Assembly (NCBI GenBank): GCA_937894335.1
Contig: CALCRU010000046.1
Coordinates: 14,591-78,590 of the forward strand
Direction of reading: 5' to 3'
From: an uncultured Treponema sp.
GTDB lineage: Bacteria > Spirochaetota > Spirochaetia > Treponematales > Treponemataceae
Length of the DNA stretch: 64,000 bases
Position 1 is the stretch's first letter, and each line of letters begins with the position of its first letter. Below, in pieces: positions 62,606 to 64,000 of the stretch. The position numbers and the translations under genes are program-made. Below the pieces are notes generated by a model. That model was not told the origin of the DNA. It saw only the letters and a list, made by a program, of their open reading frames with translations, and did no database searches.

Positions 62606-63190
62606 TTACTCCTCTTCCACCGCTGCATCTTTAATTGAATCAGGTTCTACGACAAACACTCTGTTTCGGAATGAATAGACTGCAAACGCAATTCCGCAGA
62701 GTATAAGTGCTATTCCGAACACGCGGATTATGATGATTCCAAAATTTGCCGGCAGCATAAAAAGAATTACCGCAACGATTATGGAAACCACCGCCTCGCC
62801 GGAAAACATTTTTGTTGCCACACCTATTTCGTGCAGTTTGGATACAAGGAAAAATTCTGCAAAGGCAGAAAGAACAAGGTACACGCCAAAAATATAGAGC
62901 ATGACCCGTATGACTGTTTCGGCAGCAGAAAAAAACACCATGGGGATTATGCAGGCAAGAAGACCCACAACTATGCTTACCGCACCCCTGATGACCGCCG
63001 TCATTTTAAACTGACTGTCGTCCGAGAGACTGCGAACCCTTACGAGGTTGAAGATGCCGTTTATAACAGCACCCATACCCAGAAGGATGATGACTATTTT
63101 GATGCTTGTCTGTGGCGCTGCAACAAGAACTATTCCTGCGGCCGTAAGAAGAATGCCAAGGATTATGTTTTTAACTGTTGTTTTTGTCAT
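62606..63190 (-). CDS. HdeD/DUF308 family membrane protein
   Basis: This 194-residue protein has six membrane helices in three pairs. The opening ILGILLTAAGIVLVAAPQTS and repeated blocks such as GAVSIVVGLLACIIPM and GEAVVSIIVAVILFMLPA match the DUF308 repeats of HdeD, an acid-stress membrane protein in E. coli; the exact role here is unknown. The C-terminus is acidic (DAAVEEE). GGAGT lies eight bases before ATG 63190. It is the first gene of the minus-strand envelope operon. Confidence 0.85.
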   Translation of the reverse strand: MTKTTVKNIILGILLTAAGIVLVAAPQTSIKIVIILLGMGAVINGIFNLVRVRSLSDDSQFKMTAVIRGAVSIVVGLLACIIPMVFFSAAETVIRVMLYIFGVYLVLSAFAEFFLVSKLHEIGVATKMFSGEAVVSIIVAVILFMLPANFGIIIIRVFGIALILCGIAFAVYSFRNRVFVVEPDSIKDAAVEEE

Positions 63191-63244
63191 ACCGTACTCC
63201 TTTTTTCCTATTATACAGCGTCAACCTTATGGTTTCAAGAGTAC

Positions 63245-63273
63245 TTGACATAAATGGCCGTTTTGGGTAGTAT
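63245..63273 (+). promoter_or_regulatory. Promoter of the tRNA cluster
   Basis: TTGACA at 63245-63250, a 17-base spacer and TAGTAT at 63268-63273. The tRNA-Ser gene starts 17 bases after the -10 box. Confidence 0.85.
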
Positions 63274-63290
63274 ACCACTTACATTTATTT

Positions 63291-63377
63291 GGAGCGATGG
63301 CAGAGTGGTCGAACGCGGCGGTCTTGAAAACCGTTATACCTTTTCGGGTATCGGGGGTTCAAATCCCTCTCGCTCCG
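63291..63377 (+). tRNA. tRNA-Ser (TGA)
   Basis: An 87-base class II tRNA with acceptor GGAGCGA/TCGCTCC, anticodon loop CTTGAAA giving TGA, a long variable arm (63332-63352 region) and T arm GGGGGTTCAAATCCCTC. Discriminator G. CCA is not encoded. Confidence 0.95.
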
Positions 63378-63405
63378 TCCTGGGGTAAGGTCCCTTTGGA
63401 ACTTT

Positions 63406-63490
63406 GGAGGCGTGGTAGAGCGGTAATACAACGGTTTGCTAAACCGTCGGTTCCGAAAGGGCCGGGCAGGTTCAACCCCTGTCGCCTCCG
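63406..63490 (+). tRNA. tRNA-Ser (GCT)
   Basis: An 85-base class II tRNA: acceptor GGAGGCG/CGCCTCC, anticodon arm CGGTT-TGCTAAA-CCG giving GCT, variable arm around GGTTCCGAAAGGGCC, T loop GGTTCAACCC. A T-run follows at 63493-63500 before the next tRNA. Confidence 0.93.
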
Positions 63491-63500
63491 CTATTTTTTT

Positions 63501-63575
63501 GAGGCTATAGCTCAGCTGGATTAGAGCACCACCCTGCGGAGGTGGGGGTCGCACGTTCGAATCGTGTTAGCCTCG
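63501..63575 (+). tRNA. tRNA-Arg (GCG)
   Basis: A 75-base class I tRNA: acceptor GAGGCTA/TAGCCTC, D arm GCTC/GAGC, anticodon arm CCACC-CTGCGGA-GGTGG giving GCG, T arm GCACG-TTCGAAT-CGTGT with one G-U pair, discriminator G. Most bacteria read CGN codons with an ACG anticodon edited to inosine, so GCG is uncommon. Confidence 0.88.
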
Positions 63576-63677
63576 CTAGAACTACAGTTTTTTGGTCAAT
63601 TCTTTTCCTGCTTATTTTCAAGAATCATTTCTAAGTCGGTAGCGTGAAGATTGGCTCAAGAAGACTGTATTTTTTTT

Positions 63678-63764
63678 GGAAAGATGTCCGAGTGGTTTAA
63701 GGTACATCCTTGGAAGGGATGCGTGGGTGCAAGCCCACCTGGGGTTCGAATCCCCATCTTTCCG
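63678..63764 (+). tRNA. tRNA-Ser (GGA)
   Basis: An 87-base class II tRNA: acceptor GGAAAGA/TCTTTCC, anticodon arm CATCC-TTGGAAG-GGATG giving GGA, variable arm GTGGGTGCAAGCCCAC, T loop GGTTCGAATCC. It ends five bases before the SRP RNA and is probably co-transcribed with it. The 102 bases before it hold no clear feature. Confidence 0.94.
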
Positions 63765-63768
63765 CTTT

Positions 63769-63872
63769 GTCCAGATGCTCTGCACATTGCAGCCAGAAAA
63801 CCCCGTCAGATCCGGAAGGAAGCAGCGGTATTTGGATTGTGATGGTGCCGGAGACTATCTGGACTTTTTTTT
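63769..63872 (+). ncRNA. ffs: Small bacterial signal recognition particle RNA (4.5S type) with T-run
   Basis: The universally conserved domain IV sequence GTCAGATCCGGAAGGAAGCA lies at 63805-63824 with the GGAA tetraloop and asymmetric loop. The ends pair perfectly: GTCCAGAT at 63769-63776 with ATCTGGAC at 63857-63864, followed by eight T residues. The RNA of about 96 bases binds Ffh and targets membrane proteins to the translocon. Its 3' arm is the start of a tandem repeat. Confidence 0.93.
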
Positions 63873-64000
63873 ACTCTTTTACATTGGGCTTAGAGTAAGT
63901 TGGCACGACCGTACGCCCCTGCTACGGTCGTGGGTGCCGGAGATTATCTGGACTTTTTTTTACTCTTTTACATTGGGCTTAGAGTAAGTTGGCACGACCG
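63844..64000 (+). repeat. 89-bp tandem repeat beginning in the SRP RNA 3' arm
   Basis: Unit 1 is 63844-63932; unit 2 starts at 63933 and runs to the window edge (68 bases seen). They differ at one base (GAGACTATC versus GAGATTATC). Each unit holds the last 21 bases of SRP RNA, its T-run, and a hairpin TTACTCT/AGAGTAA (63871-63898; 63960-63987). A second hairpin, CACGACCGTA/TACGGTCGTG at 63904-63932, closes unit 1, and unit 2 enters the same sequence at its end. Confidence 0.95.

Noticed and set aside
63285..63554. Open frames across the tRNA cluster on both strands
   Set aside because: They coincide with folded tRNA genes.
1..64000. CRISPR arrays, insertion sequences, prophage
   Set aside because: No regularly spaced repeats of CRISPR type, no transposase or phage structural genes were seen; the only tandem repeat is the 89-bp unit at the right end.

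Overview
The window looks like chromosome of a host-associated or gut-type Treponema, or a close spirochaete relative. This is an inference from several things. There are many lipoproteins with relaxed lipoboxes (LFGSC, LLVGC, LFVGC, LLTSC). CheX is present. The sugar importer is of the Lpl type with no ATPase beside it. Several starts are TTG or GTG, and treponeme-type hypothetical proteins are common. Gene density is high, there is no prophage, IS or CRISPR signature, and no stretch over 300 bases is empty.

Layout. 1-6480: end of a TIGR02757/DUF2400 gene, then a giant bacterial alpha-2-macroglobulin (A2M) lipoprotein with its thioester, closed by a terminator. 6479-10878: a minus-strand pair, a tandem beta-sandwich lipoprotein and an exported probable envelope protein. 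10941-16235: sodium:solute symporter, CrtI-like FAD oxidoreductase, cation diffusion facilitator, histidine phosphatase, CheX. 16269-17383: PadR regulator plus DUF2812 protein behind a consensus promoter covered by four regularly spaced GATATATC-type sites, facing an S41 peptidase. 18994-22567: a methyltransferase, then a three-gene cassette (small PacL/DUF6110-like protein, HMA2-type P-type ATPase, HMA2-only protein) whose promoter carries a 20-bp palindrome. 22640-30563: small CBM48 protein, metK, nth, mscS, two lipoproteins, an OppA-like binding protein and an unknown cytosolic protein. 30702-36899: SLC13-like permease, then an Lpl-type sugar importer (two permeases, binding lipoprotein, DUF624 protein). 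36896-44868: a second A2M lipoprotein coupled to pbpC, the classic periplasmic defence/repair pair. 44915-52743: pseudouridine synthase, NAD(P)HX repair enzyme, a four-gene translationally overlapping operon (membrane protein, YkgJ, PepF, MFS), a stand-alone FHIPEP (FlhA/SctV) mini-domain and a half-size DUF554 protein. 52842-57736: GNAT, initiator tRNA, RsmI-like methylase, shikimate kinase, SlyD, Nfu, CBS-domain antiporter. 57765-63190: a cell-envelope operon (HdeD-like, ThyX, an Hsp70-substrate-domain/TM/LysM protein, a lytic transglycosylase). 63245-64000: four tRNA genes, SRP RNA, and an 89-bp tandem repeat that starts inside the SRP RNA 3' arm and runs off the window.

The most unusual items are the PacL-like/HMA2/P-ATPase cassette with its operator, the Hsp70 substrate-binding domain fused to a LysM membrane protein, the orphan FHIPEP domain, the PadR operator array, the SRP-RNA-derived tandem repeat, and a recurring pattern of -10 boxes only 4-9 nt upstream of start codons with no Shine-Dalgarno sequence. 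That last pattern implies leaderless mRNAs. No database search was possible; family names rest on recognised motifs.
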